This document shows positions 1-8,428 of a stretch of DNA of 64,000 nt, piece after piece. This stretch comes from Pseudoalteromonas umbrosa (lineage in GTDB: Bacteria > Pseudomonadota > Gammaproteobacteria > Enterobacterales > Alteromonadaceae), in NCBI RefSeq assembly GCF_030125375.1, contig NZ_JASJUU010000001.1, forward strand, positions 911,255-975,254. Direction: 5' to 3'. The notes under the pieces were generated by a model. That model was not told where the DNA came from, did not search any database, and saw nothing but the letters and a program-made list of their open reading frames with translations. The translations under genes and the position numbers were made by a program. Position 1 is the first letter of the stretch. Each line of letters begins with the position of its first letter.

Positions 1-486
1 GTAGATGAAGCAAAACGTAGTGATTCATATCAGCGAAACAGCCAGTTTCGTAAAGAGCTGGAAAGCGCTACATACACCTCAGCAGGCTCTTCAACAAGAG
101 GGATCTTTGGTTGGCTACTAGGAGGTGGCAGCGGCTCATTTTCAAACAAAACTGAAAATCTCACTGAAGCAATTAACGACTATGAGGTAGGTCAATCCTC
201 AAGTGATACTACTGTTGCAAATTCAATTGCCAGTATCATGGTCAACAACCAAAGTGAAGTTGAAGTCACGGGAACAATTTCTGTAACCGGTGAACTTCTA
301 GTGCCTTCACCTACAACGCTAGTTGTTGAGACAACGACCTTTAAAATGGAAACCGCATCGGGTAATGCGGCGTCTGTGAGCATTATCAACCAAGCACCAG
401 TGGTTCCGGTTGATACCCAATCAAGCACAGTTAGCGACAACACTGTTGCACCGGGCTCAAGGCTAAACGTAACACCACTTGGCTAA
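1..486 (+). CDS. C-terminal part of an unrecognised protein (5' truncated by window edge)
   Basis: An open frame runs from base 1 without a stop to TAA at 484-486, giving 161 residues of C-terminus; the start lies outside the window. The visible part has a charged segment, then a glycine-rich hydrophobic stretch (GIFGWLLGGGSGSF) that could be a short membrane or amphipathic segment, then a Ser/Thr/Val-rich tail with few charges. This composition is typical of surface or envelope-associated proteins, but I recognise no family. A strong terminator hairpin follows directly, so this is the last gene of its transcript. The opposite-strand frame over 192-443 is judged a shadow. Confidence 0.6.
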   Translation, partial: VDEAKRSDSYQRNSQFRKELESATYTSAGSSTRGIFGWLLGGGSGSFSNKTENLTEAINDYEVGQSSSDTTVANSIASIMVNNQSEVEVTGTISVTGELLVPSPTTLVVETTTFKMETASGNAASVSIINQAPVVPVDTQSSTVSDNTVAPGSRLNVTPLG

Positions 487-514
487 CCAAAAATAAACTT
501 ATTAATAGGTACAC

Positions 515-574
515 AAGTTAAAGCTTCAGCATTAGCTGGGGCTTTAACTTTTGACAGTCTGTGCAACAGACTGT
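515..574 (+). terminator. Terminator plus a second perfect hairpin
   Basis: Stem AAGTTAAAGC (515-524) pairs with GCTTTAACTT (541-550), with an inner CAGC/GCTG stem, and is followed by a short T run. Immediately after lies a second perfect inverted repeat, ACAGTCTGT (554-562) / ACAGACTGT (566-574), with a 3-base loop. The first is a convincing Rho-independent terminator for the partial gene upstream. The role of the second is unknown. Confidence 0.7.
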
Positions 575-1019
575 TGCTCAAATAACATTGCAAAGAATGC
601 ATGTTTTCTCGGCTATCATTTGCAATTGTGCTCGACAAAAAATGATTGTTGCTTCTGCATAGCTGCTGTATCTTGAATTACCCACTCCAACAGGGGGGAG
701 TTGATATGAAATGCAACATACTTCTCGTTGTGCATAGTGGTTTTCAGTCCTAGAAAGTTTGAAAGCTATCTAAGCTTGTCTATGAATTATCATCATTTGA
801 ACATTTATTAATATAATCATGGTTGAATTGTGTACAGTTTGTTTTGGTTTCGTACAAGTATGGTGGGCCATAGGCACACACACTTAATTAGGGCCGCAGT
901 CGCACTGCCAGATTTATCACAAGCAAAAGGAATTGCGTGGATTACTCAGCTGAGATCAGCGATTTTTTTGCCTGCTGGCAATGTAATATTTCAGAGCAAA
1001 ATTTATAGGGATGAAAATA
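575..1019. other. Intergenic region without a convincing gene
   Basis: No supported gene is seen. A very strong Shine-Dalgarno-like GGGGGGAG near 694-701 precedes an ATG that opens only about 15 codons, so it is not called. A frame opening at a GTG at 830 overlaps the next gene's start and has no recognisable content. The promoter of the DUF2628-like gene is presumably here. Confidence 0.4.
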
Positions 1020-1574
1020 ATGAGTGAAACAACAAATACAGAATCTACTAATCCGGGATCGACTTCTACTGTGCCAGAATCATCATCTGATTTTGAGCAA
1101 TACCAATTGTCAGAAAAGTGGCTAAAACGTTTTAAATTACTCAAAAAGCTTGGCGCTGATTCTCAATCCATGTTTTCTATTATGAAAACACCTGAATTTA
1201 AAGGACTATCGAACTCAGACCGAATAAGTGTTTCGCTAAACTTTTTCGTTCTGTTTTTTGGGCCTCTATATTATTTGTTCAAAAAAATGTGGATGAAAGC
1301 CGGCTTCATGTTTGCGAGTATTTGGGTTTTCAACGGGTTGCTTTCAATAGTTGAGGGATTAATGGGTTTTACCTTCCCCTCTGTGATTTTTTGGGTGGTA
1401 CCAAATGTTATATGTGCTCAAATAGCATGTTATGACTATTACAGACACGTGACGGCTGAAGAGAAAATATGGCCTCAATTACCGGAGTTCTTTAAGAAGC
1501 CTGTAGGGATCATTTCATATTTAGTCGCTTCGTTTGTCTTTTTGATGGTGGCTGTTTCGTTAACAACTTTATGA
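1020..1574 (+). CDS. DUF2628-like small integral membrane protein
   Basis: 184 residues from ATG 1020, preferred over the in-frame ATG at 1011 because AGGG at about 1007-1010 is at normal distance from 1020 and too close to 1011. The N-terminal about 75 residues are soluble and rich in Ser/Thr/Glu. They are followed by a hydrophobic pair (SVSLNFFVLFFGPLYYLF), further hydrophobic segments, and a last C-terminal membrane helix. The block FFGPLYYLFKKMW followed by FNGLLS and a YDYYR motif resembles DUF2628-type proteins, whose function is unknown. Monocistronic, with a clear terminator after the stop. Family assignment is moderate; the membrane location is confident. Confidence 0.7.
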   Translation: MSETTNTESTNPGSTSTVPESSSDFEQYQLSEKWLKRFKLLKKLGADSQSMFSIMKTPEFKGLSNSDRISVSLNFFVLFFGPLYYLFKKMWMKAGFMFASIWVFNGLLSIVEGLMGFTFPSVIFWVVPNVICAQIACYDYYRHVTAEEKIWPQLPEFFKKPVGIISYLVASFVFLMVAVSLTTL

Positions 1575-1590
1575 TAGTCGCAATATTTTA

Positions 1591-1617
1591 AATAGGGTCT
1601 AATGGACCCTATTTATT
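1591..1617 (+). terminator. Rho-independent terminator
   Basis: Perfect 9-bp stem AATAGGGTC (1591-1599) / GACCCTATT (1605-1613) with a 5-base loop, followed by a T-rich tail. It ends the DUF2628-like gene. Confidence 0.8.
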
Positions 1618-1698
1618 ATTAAACGTTTAACTAATATGTAAAAATACCTTAGTGGTTTTTATCTATGTAAGTTATTTAGCCTGTATTTGTTTAAAGCT

Positions 1699-1857
1699 TT
1701 TGACAGGCGCCAAGTAAGCTATATTGCTAGACTCAGTTAAGGAAAATAATCCCGTTGAAGTGGGCGGATAAGTTTAAGTTTGCGAGTTAAAAAGTTACGT
1801 CATAGGGCAAGAACCGCAATGATGATAAAGCCCTTGCAGAGGTTGTTCGGGCTTTTA
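1699..1857 (+). ncRNA. Possible small RNA: promoter-like boxes and terminator without an ORF
   Basis: A TTGACA box (1699-1704) is followed by TATATT (1720-1725, spacing 15). A stem AAAGCCC (1827-1833) / GGGCTTT (1849-1855) with following T closes the stretch about 100 bases later. No open frame explains it, and an upstream terminator (1591-1617) isolates it from the preceding gene. The transcript would be roughly 1732-1857. The -35/-10 spacing is short, so the promoter is weakly supported. I do not recognise a known RNA family. Confidence 0.35.
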
Positions 1858-1924
1858 TGTAGTGCATTATCTTTTTACTTAGAAATTTAAGTTTAGGTAT
1901 AAACAAGTTATAACGATACTTAAC

Positions 1925-3184
1925 TTAGTAAGAGAGCTGGTAAAAATGCCTACGTGTCGGGCTGCAACCTGGCAACTTCGCGAACAATGGAAATAATATC
2001 CTTGCAGCACCATCAATTTCATCTAAAGGTGGTACCACCCATGGCCTATCATCTTCATAATACTCATCGACTGAAAACCAACCTGGATCGCAGCCGTGCA
2101 CTGCAAAACGTTTTCCTGATTCTGTAAGTAAATCAGGCTTTCGTGCTAAACATTTGGTCAGCATATGTAGCGCAGCTTTGGCCATGTTTGTTTGTAGGTG
2201 TAAATCTGCTTTTTTGGTATTAAATACGCCTTCTCTAGCGTGTACGTTGATAATGTAGGGCGAAACTAAAGATTTCTTTAGCAAGGGGGTTAGCTTTTGA
2301 ATTAACAGTGTCGGAGCAACTGCATTAATTCGGTAGCACTCTTCAGACTCTTGTTGTTGGAAATCATTTAGTCGCATATGCCAGCTATTCGTATGTGTAT
2401 TACTTACAAATTTAGGGTCGCCATAGCGATTTGTTTCAACTTCACTTTCAGTGTTACTTGTTGAGCCATATTGTTCTGACTTGTCTCGTGCCCTAATAGT
2501 TTGTGCTGCGCAATTTACTAAGATATCTAAAGACTTGATCATCGATAGTTTTGCTTTTAGATTATCAAGAGAGAAGTCTAAGTTGTCAGTATCCAAATCA
2601 AGCGCTAGTAATATAAGGCTGTCTTTCCAAACATCGTAGTCAGGGTATTTTGAAAATACTTGCTTAGCAGATTCAGTGTTACGGGTTGTAACGATCACAT
2701 ACTGGCAATCAGCACGGAGTAACTTGAGTGCAATTTGGTGTCCTAATTTTGTTCTTCCTCCGGTAACTAAAGCAGTATGGTTGGTCAATTGTCGACTAAA
2801 GTGTCGGTACTTTTGATTTAGAGCGCCACACTTGTAACAACAAAATAGATAGGTTGGGTGGGGATTTCGAACAAACTTGTGGCATTGATAGCACCGTATG
2901 AAATGTTTTTTGGATGCCAAGCGCACCCGATTACTTGGGTCTGGCAAGACAGTTCTTTCTAGCTCGTCGAGGTCATGACAAGTAGGTTGCAGTTGTCGGG
3001 TAATACTGTTGTTTACATGTGCTTTTTTAACGCAGCAATTATGCTCATTAATGTCATAATGCGTGACAGCTAATTGATAAATATCTTTTTGTTCTAGTTT
3101 GGTATTTTCTTTGAAAAAGTGCTTACTTTTATTGGCTCCATAAAGGGCTTTAGGAATGCCATATGGGTTCTTACGTTTACTCAA
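1925..3184 (-). CDS. Atypical SDR-family protein with N-terminal zinc ribbon
   Basis: 419 residues. Residues about 96-125 hold two CxxC-type pairs (CYQCHKF ... CCYKCGAL), a probable zinc ribbon. From about 135 a Rossmann SDR domain begins: TALVTGGRTKLGH (TGxxxxxG nucleotide loop), then a DILVNCAAQ strand corresponding to the NNAG motif. The usual YxxxK catalytic site reads TNMAK, with Thr in the Tyr place and Lys kept, and the Ser strand reads INVHAREG. The arrangement HLQTNMAKAALHMLT followed by a Gly-Trp loop matches a divergent SDR group also known from fungi and protists. Catalysis is therefore uncertain; nucleotide binding is likely. Monocistronic. Substrate unknown. Confidence 0.75.
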   Translation of the reverse strand: MSKRKNPYGIPKALYGANKSKHFFKENTKLEQKDIYQLAVTHYDINEHNCCVKKAHVNNSITRQLQPTCHDLDELERTVLPDPSNRVRLASKKHFIRCYQCHKFVRNPHPTYLFCCYKCGALNQKYRHFSRQLTNHTALVTGGRTKLGHQIALKLLRADCQYVIVTTRNTESAKQVFSKYPDYDVWKDSLILLALDLDTDNLDFSLDNLKAKLSMIKSLDILVNCAAQTIRARDKSEQYGSTSNTESEVETNRYGDPKFVSNTHTNSWHMRLNDFQQQESEECYRINAVAPTLLIQKLTPLLKKSLVSPYIINVHAREGVFNTKKADLHLQTNMAKAALHMLTKCLARKPDLLTESGKRFAVHGCDPGWFSVDEYYEDDRPWVVPPLDEIDGAARILFPLFAKLPGCSPTRRHFYQLSY

Positions 3185-3591
3185 TATTTAACCTGTTTAT
3201 AATCGTTACTAATAAATGCATTTAGCTACAAAATTTTCACAGCTTGATATACCATCAAGAGACGAAAATTTATCTGATTTTATACATAACGTTCATTGAT
3301 TTAAAAGTATTAATAGGCTGAATAGCACTAACTTTTGGCAACATTAAATATCGATAAATTAAATTATTAGGTTCTGTATGACTTCAGCTTAGAATGAGGT
3401 GTTTCCGATCATTACTATGTCTTTTATGAAGCATGCTTGTTGGTCTTTGAACGCCCATGTTCAAACATCCGCACAATATTATTAGCGTTAATCTACTTAC
3501 TTGACGTTGTGGTATTTATTAATTAGTTTTTAGCTCGATGACTTAGACCGCAAATCGAGCTAGTTTTTTCATAAGTGTTAAAATTCACAAT
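3185..3591. other. Intergenic region; only a hairpin seen
   Basis: AT-rich, with no open frame I can support on either strand. It contains the 3' region downstream of the S15 gene and the 5' region of the SDR gene, so the SDR promoter is probably within 3190-3300. A plus-strand terminator-like hairpin at 3531-3570 is listed separately. Confidence 0.4.
3531..3570 (+). terminator. Terminator-like hairpin
   Basis: Perfect 9-bp stem TAGCTCGAT (3531-3539) / ATCGAGCTA (3554-3562) followed by GTTTTTTC on the plus strand. On the minus strand, where the adjacent S15 gene ends at 3592, the stem is followed by AAAAACT rather than T residues. The T run therefore points away from the only neighbouring gene that would need it. 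Confidence 0.6.
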
Positions 3592-5874
3592 TTATAGTGG
3601 TGCGATCGGAAGGTGAATTTTCGAATCTGCAAACCAATTTAATATCAAAGGTTCTTTTGCATCTTCAATGGTTTCGACGCTGACATCCTTGCCCGTACCC
3701 ATGTTGACTTGAGCGTGCTCATTTTTATTCACATCCAGTACCAGTGCTAATTTGCTGCCTTTTATTAACTTTCTTGCAGTCATACGAGTATTCACTAACG
3801 GGAGCTTGGTTTTTTGGTTTGGTGTAAGCAGTTGGCGTTTTGAGCTGTTATTTGCATAACTTGCTCGACTGCGATAATGGGCCAGATGAAATGTTTGACC
3901 GTCAGGCATAAGTTGATAAAGATTAAAGCCAATATCTACGTCCTTTTTGTTAATTGAGATAAATACGTGGCCTGACGGTGCACCAGCGTATTGCATATCT
4001 TGCTCAAATTCGTCAGAAACAAATACAACCCCAGTTTCATCAGGCAGTTCTGGTAGTATCACGTTCATATAGTCAATATTATGCTGTACTTTTCTATCAG
4101 CAAGGTCAACAACTTGAGTATGCTGCGCAATAGGGTTTGGCTTTTGTTTTAATAAAGACTGGTACTTGCTCTTAGAGGGGTTGCCTAAGTAAAAATCTAT
4201 ACCTTGCTGGTTTAGTTGCTCGTAACTGTCAACGTGGTGCCAAGTATTATTTCCCATCAGTTGGTAGTTAACTTTATTTTTTACAAGATCGGGGACTGGT
4301 GCACTATTTAAAACATGGTCAAACCATTCAAATACCACTTTTTCAGTGTCTTTTTGTAACGCGATTGGGTCAAGTTTGTAATTTGTAACATGGCTGTTTG
4401 GCACAGCTTGCGCAGTCCAGTGGTCATAGGGGCCAATTAGTAGGCTGTGATTTGCTTTTGGATTATATTTATAGTGCTCGTTCATAAAATGAATAGCGGA
4501 TATTTGCCCTCCATCAAAATAACCTGTGATTGAGAGCACTGGAATTGTGATGTCAGCAAACTCTTCGCCAAAAGGGACCATGGCTTTGTAGTAACCATCA
4601 AAACTCGGGTGCTTTAATAATTTTTGAAACAAGGGGTTTGGGCGTCCTTCAATTTTATCTATATCTTTGAAAGCCCGACCACTGTTAAATAACGTTTTGT
4701 TTAAGTTGTTCCAATGATCTCTGTTTGCATACTCACTGTTGTCCATGGTTTTATTATTTGTGACGTGAAATCCCCACTGGTAATTGGCTGTTAAGAATAT
4801 GTTGTTTTCCATAGGTAAACCAAGGGCTGGGTGTGCTGCAGAATAAGGAGCAATGGCTTTTAATGCAGGATGCTTGTATTTTGCTGCTGCCCACTGGGTA
4901 AAGCCATTGTAGCTGCCACCATACATCACCACTTGACCATCACTCCAGCTTTGTTTGCTAATCCAATCTATGATCCTATGTGCGTCTATCCCTTCATTGA
5001 CCCATGGTTCAATTTTATTTTTACTTAGTCGTTTACCACGGGAATTGACAACAATACCGATATACCCATTTAAAGCAGCATATTTGGCTGTTTTTATATG
5101 CCGGCTCTCATCAGCGTAAATCGTAAATTGAAATGCGCTTGTGTATGATTTATCAATATTTTTCGGCCTTACGATGGTCGCTGTGTGTTCAACCCCTTGA
5201 GTTGTCGTGATCAAGCGTGAGGGTTCGATAATGAAATCCTTTTGCCACTTTTTTTGAATCAATGGGTGTGCAATGACATAGACGCTTGTCATGATTTTAA
5301 GGTCCATAGTGCTCGATGCAAGATGAATTAATTGTTGGGTATTGAGCGTTTTTGTATCCCTTATTTCATTAATAAGATTAGTAAGTTGCTGGCGTTTATT
5401 CTTGTAAGTGTTGTTTAGATTATGTTCATATTGAAATAGTGCAGCATAGCTTAATGGGTTTAGTTTGTTCGTGATTAACTGTCTGAGCGTTGAAGGGGAA
5501 CTCTTTTGAATACTTGCAATGTACCATTTTTGGAATTCGCTGAAGTCTATTCTTGTTTGTTGTTCAGCATAAAGCTGAGCGTTCAATGCTTCGAAGTCTT
5601 GTAAAATTAAATTTAAGTTGATCTGTATACTATTTGATTGCTTCGAAACTAATTCAGTTGGTAGTTGTTTAATTAATGGCAGTAATGAGCTAAAAAACAA
5701 TTCAGAATCAGCAATATGAGTGATATTAATATCATCAGCATATAGTTTTTTCATAAGGCTTGTTGGTAACGAAATATGTTCTTCTACAGCCTGGCCTGGA
5801 TAAGGTAAGCTCATAGCTAATAAAATGGCGATTAAAGCAATTACTTTCGCAACATTTTTAGATAAAATGCACAT
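3592..5874 (-). CDS. Secreted CocE/NonD-type (peptidase S15) alpha/beta hydrolase
   Basis: 760 residues with a signal peptide at the N-terminus (hydrophobic core VIALIAILLAMSLPYPGQA). About 200 helical residues precede the S15 domain. The S15 domain carries the nucleophile motif GGSYNG, preceded by a W-S-D-G-Q-V-V-M-Y strand. The acid residue is probably in ITGYFDGG and the histidine in GPYDHW. The C-terminal about 200 residues form the beta jelly-roll of X-prolyl/cocaine-esterase type enzymes. The length exceeds CocE (about 570) because of the extra N-terminal helical part. Likely a periplasmic dipeptidyl-peptidase or acylase acting on peptides. It is transcribed divergently from a CadC-like regulator, which may control it. 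Confidence 0.85.
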   Translation of the reverse strand: MCILSKNVAKVIALIAILLAMSLPYPGQAVEEHISLPTSLMKKLYADDINITHIADSELFFSSLLPLIKQLPTELVSKQSNSIQINLNLILQDFEALNAQLYAEQQTRIDFSEFQKWYIASIQKSSPSTLRQLITNKLNPLSYAALFQYEHNLNNTYKNKRQQLTNLINEIRDTKTLNTQQLIHLASSTMDLKIMTSVYVIAHPLIQKKWQKDFIIEPSRLITTTQGVEHTATIVRPKNIDKSYTSAFQFTIYADESRHIKTAKYAALNGYIGIVVNSRGKRLSKNKIEPWVNEGIDAHRIIDWISKQSWSDGQVVMYGGSYNGFTQWAAAKYKHPALKAIAPYSAAHPALGLPMENNIFLTANYQWGFHVTNNKTMDNSEYANRDHWNNLNKTLFNSGRAFKDIDKIEGRPNPLFQKLLKHPSFDGYYKAMVPFGEEFADITIPVLSITGYFDGGQISAIHFMNEHYKYNPKANHSLLIGPYDHWTAQAVPNSHVTNYKLDPIALQKDTEKVVFEWFDHVLNSAPVPDLVKNKVNYQLMGNNTWHHVDSYEQLNQQGIDFYLGNPSKSKYQSLLKQKPNPIAQHTQVVDLADRKVQHNIDYMNVILPELPDETGVVFVSDEFEQDMQYAGAPSGHVFISINKKDVDIGFNLYQLMPDGQTFHLAHYRSRASYANNSSKRQLLTPNQKTKLPLVNTRMTARKLIKGSKLALVLDVNKNEHAQVNMGTGKDVSVETIEDAKEPLILNWFADSKIHLPIAPL

Positions 5875-6020
5875 TACTGTTTTCCTAATTCTTAATAATC
5901 GGAATCAGTTTATTTTGGTTTTTTTTAAAGTATTGATAATAAAATAACTTTTTATGATTTTTTATGCCTGAAAATATTAATCAATAAATACAATCACTTA
6001 ATAATAATAAAAGAGATGTG
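5875..6020. promoter_or_regulatory. Divergent promoter region
   Basis: A 146-bp, extremely AT-rich interval with long T and A tracts lies between the S15 gene (leftward) and the CadC-like regulator (rightward). Both promoters must be here. Low-GC curved DNA of this kind is typical of targets of ToxR/CadC-type winged-helix regulators, so autoregulation and control of the hydrolase are plausible but inferred. Confidence 0.45.
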
Positions 6021-8069
6021 ATGCATTGGAAAATTGGCGAAATTACGTTTTGTGATCAAACCCTTACTTTAACTTGTGATGATAACAAGACACAGCTTGA
6101 GCCTATGGTTTCGGAAGTACTGCGTTTTTTCTGTTCAAACCCAAAAGTGTTGGTGTCTAGAGATGAGTTAATTGAGCAGGTGTGGCAAGGGCGGATCGTA
6201 ACTGATAATGCAGTTAACCGTGTGATCACAAAATTGAGAAAAGCACTAAAAGATGATCCTAGAAGTCCTAAGTATATTGTTACTTATCCAAAAAAAGGGT
6301 ATCAATTTATTGCACCTGTCAATACGCTAGAGCATATATCGAGTAGTCAAACACAGATTCAAGGTTTTGGTTTACCAATTGGGGAATATAAAACAGTATT
6401 GATGCCGATATCCGGTATTTTTGCTATTATTTTACTCATCGCTTTATACTGTATATTTCACTATAACCAGAAATCAACGATTCAACTTTTAACAGATGTC
6501 AACGCGATAACTCGTGAACCTGGCTTAGAGTTAAATCCTCATTTATCTTCTGATGGCAATTTCCTTCTATTCACCGAAGTGAATGATGGGAACATCAGTT
6601 TAAAATTAAAAACACTACATACCGAAAATGTTGAAACCATAGAGCATGGACCTGAAACTTGGGAGGGGCCAGGTGTTTGGCGCAAAGATGGTAAGGCATT
6701 TATTTATCTCACTACCACTTCAAATAGCTGCCAATATTTCATGAGAAGCTTTGGAAACGGTAAGTTAGGTACACCAGAGCTAATACACAACTGTCGTTCA
6801 GGCAGTTATGGGAAAATTATTTTCACTCATGATGAAGATTTACTTATTTTTAATGAGTCTACCTATCCTGGCGGGCCTTTCTATCTATATTCTTTTCAAA
6901 TATCAAACAGGAAAATAACTAGACTTCGGCAGCCGCTGGCGGGTCTTGGAGGGTACAGTCAGTTCGATTTGCACCCTACAAAAAATAAACTCTTGATCAG
7001 CGCAGTTGATAAGCAATTGTCGACTGGACTATATGTAATTGATATAGAGAAAAATGCTTTTTATCAATTGTTTGACAGTGAGGGAGGCGCTGTTTGGGAC
7101 CACTCAGGCGAACGAATTACTTTGCTTGAAGGCTACCCAGCAAATGAAATTGTGAGTTATGACTTAGAAGGGCAGGATAGAGTAGTTCTTTACTCCAATA
7201 GTCATCCGTTATTTGGCTTAAACCGTCATTCTGACGGTCAGGGATACTTGTTTAGCACGGGGGCTCAAGATCGCAATATTACATATTACTCTATGAACAA
7301 TGCTGTTACACAAACATTGGCAGCGACCTCTGTTGACGAGCGTCTTGCACGATTCTCTTATAACGATAACAGAATTGCGTATATCAGTTTGGCAACGGGA
7401 AGTGAGCAAGTGTGGCTATATGAGTTTAATACTCAGCGCAGAGTCATGCTCTCTAAGTTTAACAAAGCACAATATTTTATCGATTTAAAATGGTCATTTG
7501 ATGGTCGATTTATTTTTGCACTAACGCAGGATGGACTTTTCAAAATATCGTTAAACAGTGGCAGAATTAAACAGCTGAAAATACCACAAGTAGAAATTAG
7601 CGGCTTGTCTGTAAAAGATGTTCATACAATAGCATTTAGTCTAAAAGGTGCTGATAAATGGCGAGTACATTATTATGATATTCGTGATGATAAGTTATCG
7701 AGTGAAGATCCTAAATGGCAGTTTGTTTCATTCTCAACCATTGCAGAAGATATAATATGGCAAGACGCCCATGGCACATACTTTACCGGTATTGACTTTG
7801 CTCTTGTGAAATCTGAAAAAATTCAAGCAATACCATTTGTTGTTCAAAATAGATTTAACTTGCAGAAGCAGGATAATCTATGGCTTTGGCAAAAAGCTAA
7901 GTCTCGAAGATATCAGCTATATCAGTATGATGAGCTAGTACAAAAGCAAAAGCTGCTCATCACTTCAGATACCAGCGACTTTGACTGGCAGAACGACAAG
8001 CTGTTGTATAACTCGATTTACTATGCTAATTCAGACATTTACTCGATATCTGTAGATAATGTTAAGTAA
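6021..8069 (+). CDS. CadC/ToxR-like membrane-bound transcriptional regulator with TolB-type propeller
   Basis: 682 residues from ATG 6021; a GTG immediately upstream at 6018 is an alternative. Residues 1-100 form an OmpR-type winged helix (MVSEVLRFFCSNPKVLVSRDELIEQVW, recognition helix TDNAVNRVITKLRKAL, wing KYIVTYPKKGYQF). A single membrane helix follows at about 125-147 (SGIFAIILLIALYCIFHY). The remaining about 530 residues would be periplasmic and contain repeated PD40/TolB-like beta-propeller blades (LSSDGNFLLFTE, WSFDGRFIFAL). Such proteins sense an external signal through the propeller and bind DNA from the membrane. It faces the S15 hydrolase gene, its most likely target. Confidence 0.88.
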   Translation: MHWKIGEITFCDQTLTLTCDDNKTQLEPMVSEVLRFFCSNPKVLVSRDELIEQVWQGRIVTDNAVNRVITKLRKALKDDPRSPKYIVTYPKKGYQFIAPVNTLEHISSSQTQIQGFGLPIGEYKTVLMPISGIFAIILLIALYCIFHYNQKSTIQLLTDVNAITREPGLELNPHLSSDGNFLLFTEVNDGNISLKLKTLHTENVETIEHGPETWEGPGVWRKDGKAFIYLTTTSNSCQYFMRSFGNGKLGTPELIHNCRSGSYGKIIFTHDEDLLIFNESTYPGGPFYLYSFQISNRKITRLRQPLAGLGGYSQFDLHPTKNKLLISAVDKQLSTGLYVIDIEKNAFYQLFDSEGGAVWDHSGERITLLEGYPANEIVSYDLEGQDRVVLYSNSHPLFGLNRHSDGQGYLFSTGAQDRNITYYSMNNAVTQTLAATSVDERLARFSYNDNRIAYISLATGSEQVWLYEFNTQRRVMLSKFNKAQYFIDLKWSFDGRFIFALTQDGLFKISLNSGRIKQLKIPQVEISGLSVKDVHTIAFSLKGADKWRVHYYDIRDDKLSSEDPKWQFVSFSTIAEDIIWQDAHGTYFTGIDFALVKSEKIQAIPFVVQNRFNLQKQDNLWLWQKAKSRRYQLYQYDELVQKQKLLITSDTSDFDWQNDKLLYNSIYYANSDIYSISVDNVK

Positions 8070-8428
8070 AATAAGGTGCACTTCAGTAATTGGTGCACCT
8101 TCGAACCATCTCTTTTTATATTGAAATGCCCTCAAACTTCTGCGCCCTTATTGATTGTATCTAAAATGTTTGCCAGTCATAGTTACACGTCGCATTAAAT
8201 GTGAGTAAAGAGGTCGATTCTTGAAACATTGTTTTTTTAGACTAAGTTATATGTAACTCGATAGACTGATTTCTCTCATACAATAATAGCAAGCATAATG
8301 ATTCAACATGGACGCTACCACTCGTGTTATGTGATTTCACACTAGGTAATAGGTTAGGATAGCCTTCGCTAAGATTGCCTTTTTATGGTGAGAAGCCTTT
8401 CTAGACAATGTAAATAAAGTTGCATCAC
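8070..8428. other. Intergenic region with a weak hairpin
   Basis: An inverted repeat AAGGTGCAC (8073-8081) / GTGCACCTT (8093-8101) directly follows the regulator gene and probably ends its transcript, although no T run follows. The rest holds the promoter region of the chemoreceptor gene; I see no other feature. Confidence 0.5.

Noticed and set aside
694..753. Very strong GGGGGGAG before an ATG giving about 15 codons
   Set aside because: The product is too short and has no leader-peptide features such as codon runs followed by an attenuator.
830..1027. 65-codon frame before the DUF2628-like gene
   Set aside because: Starts at a GTG without a good ribosome site, overlaps the next gene's start, and shows no recognisable motif.
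1740..1860. c-di-GMP (GEMM) or glycine riboswitch before a terminator
   Set aside because: Key conserved blocks of both classes are absent, and no downstream gene on this strand is within reach.
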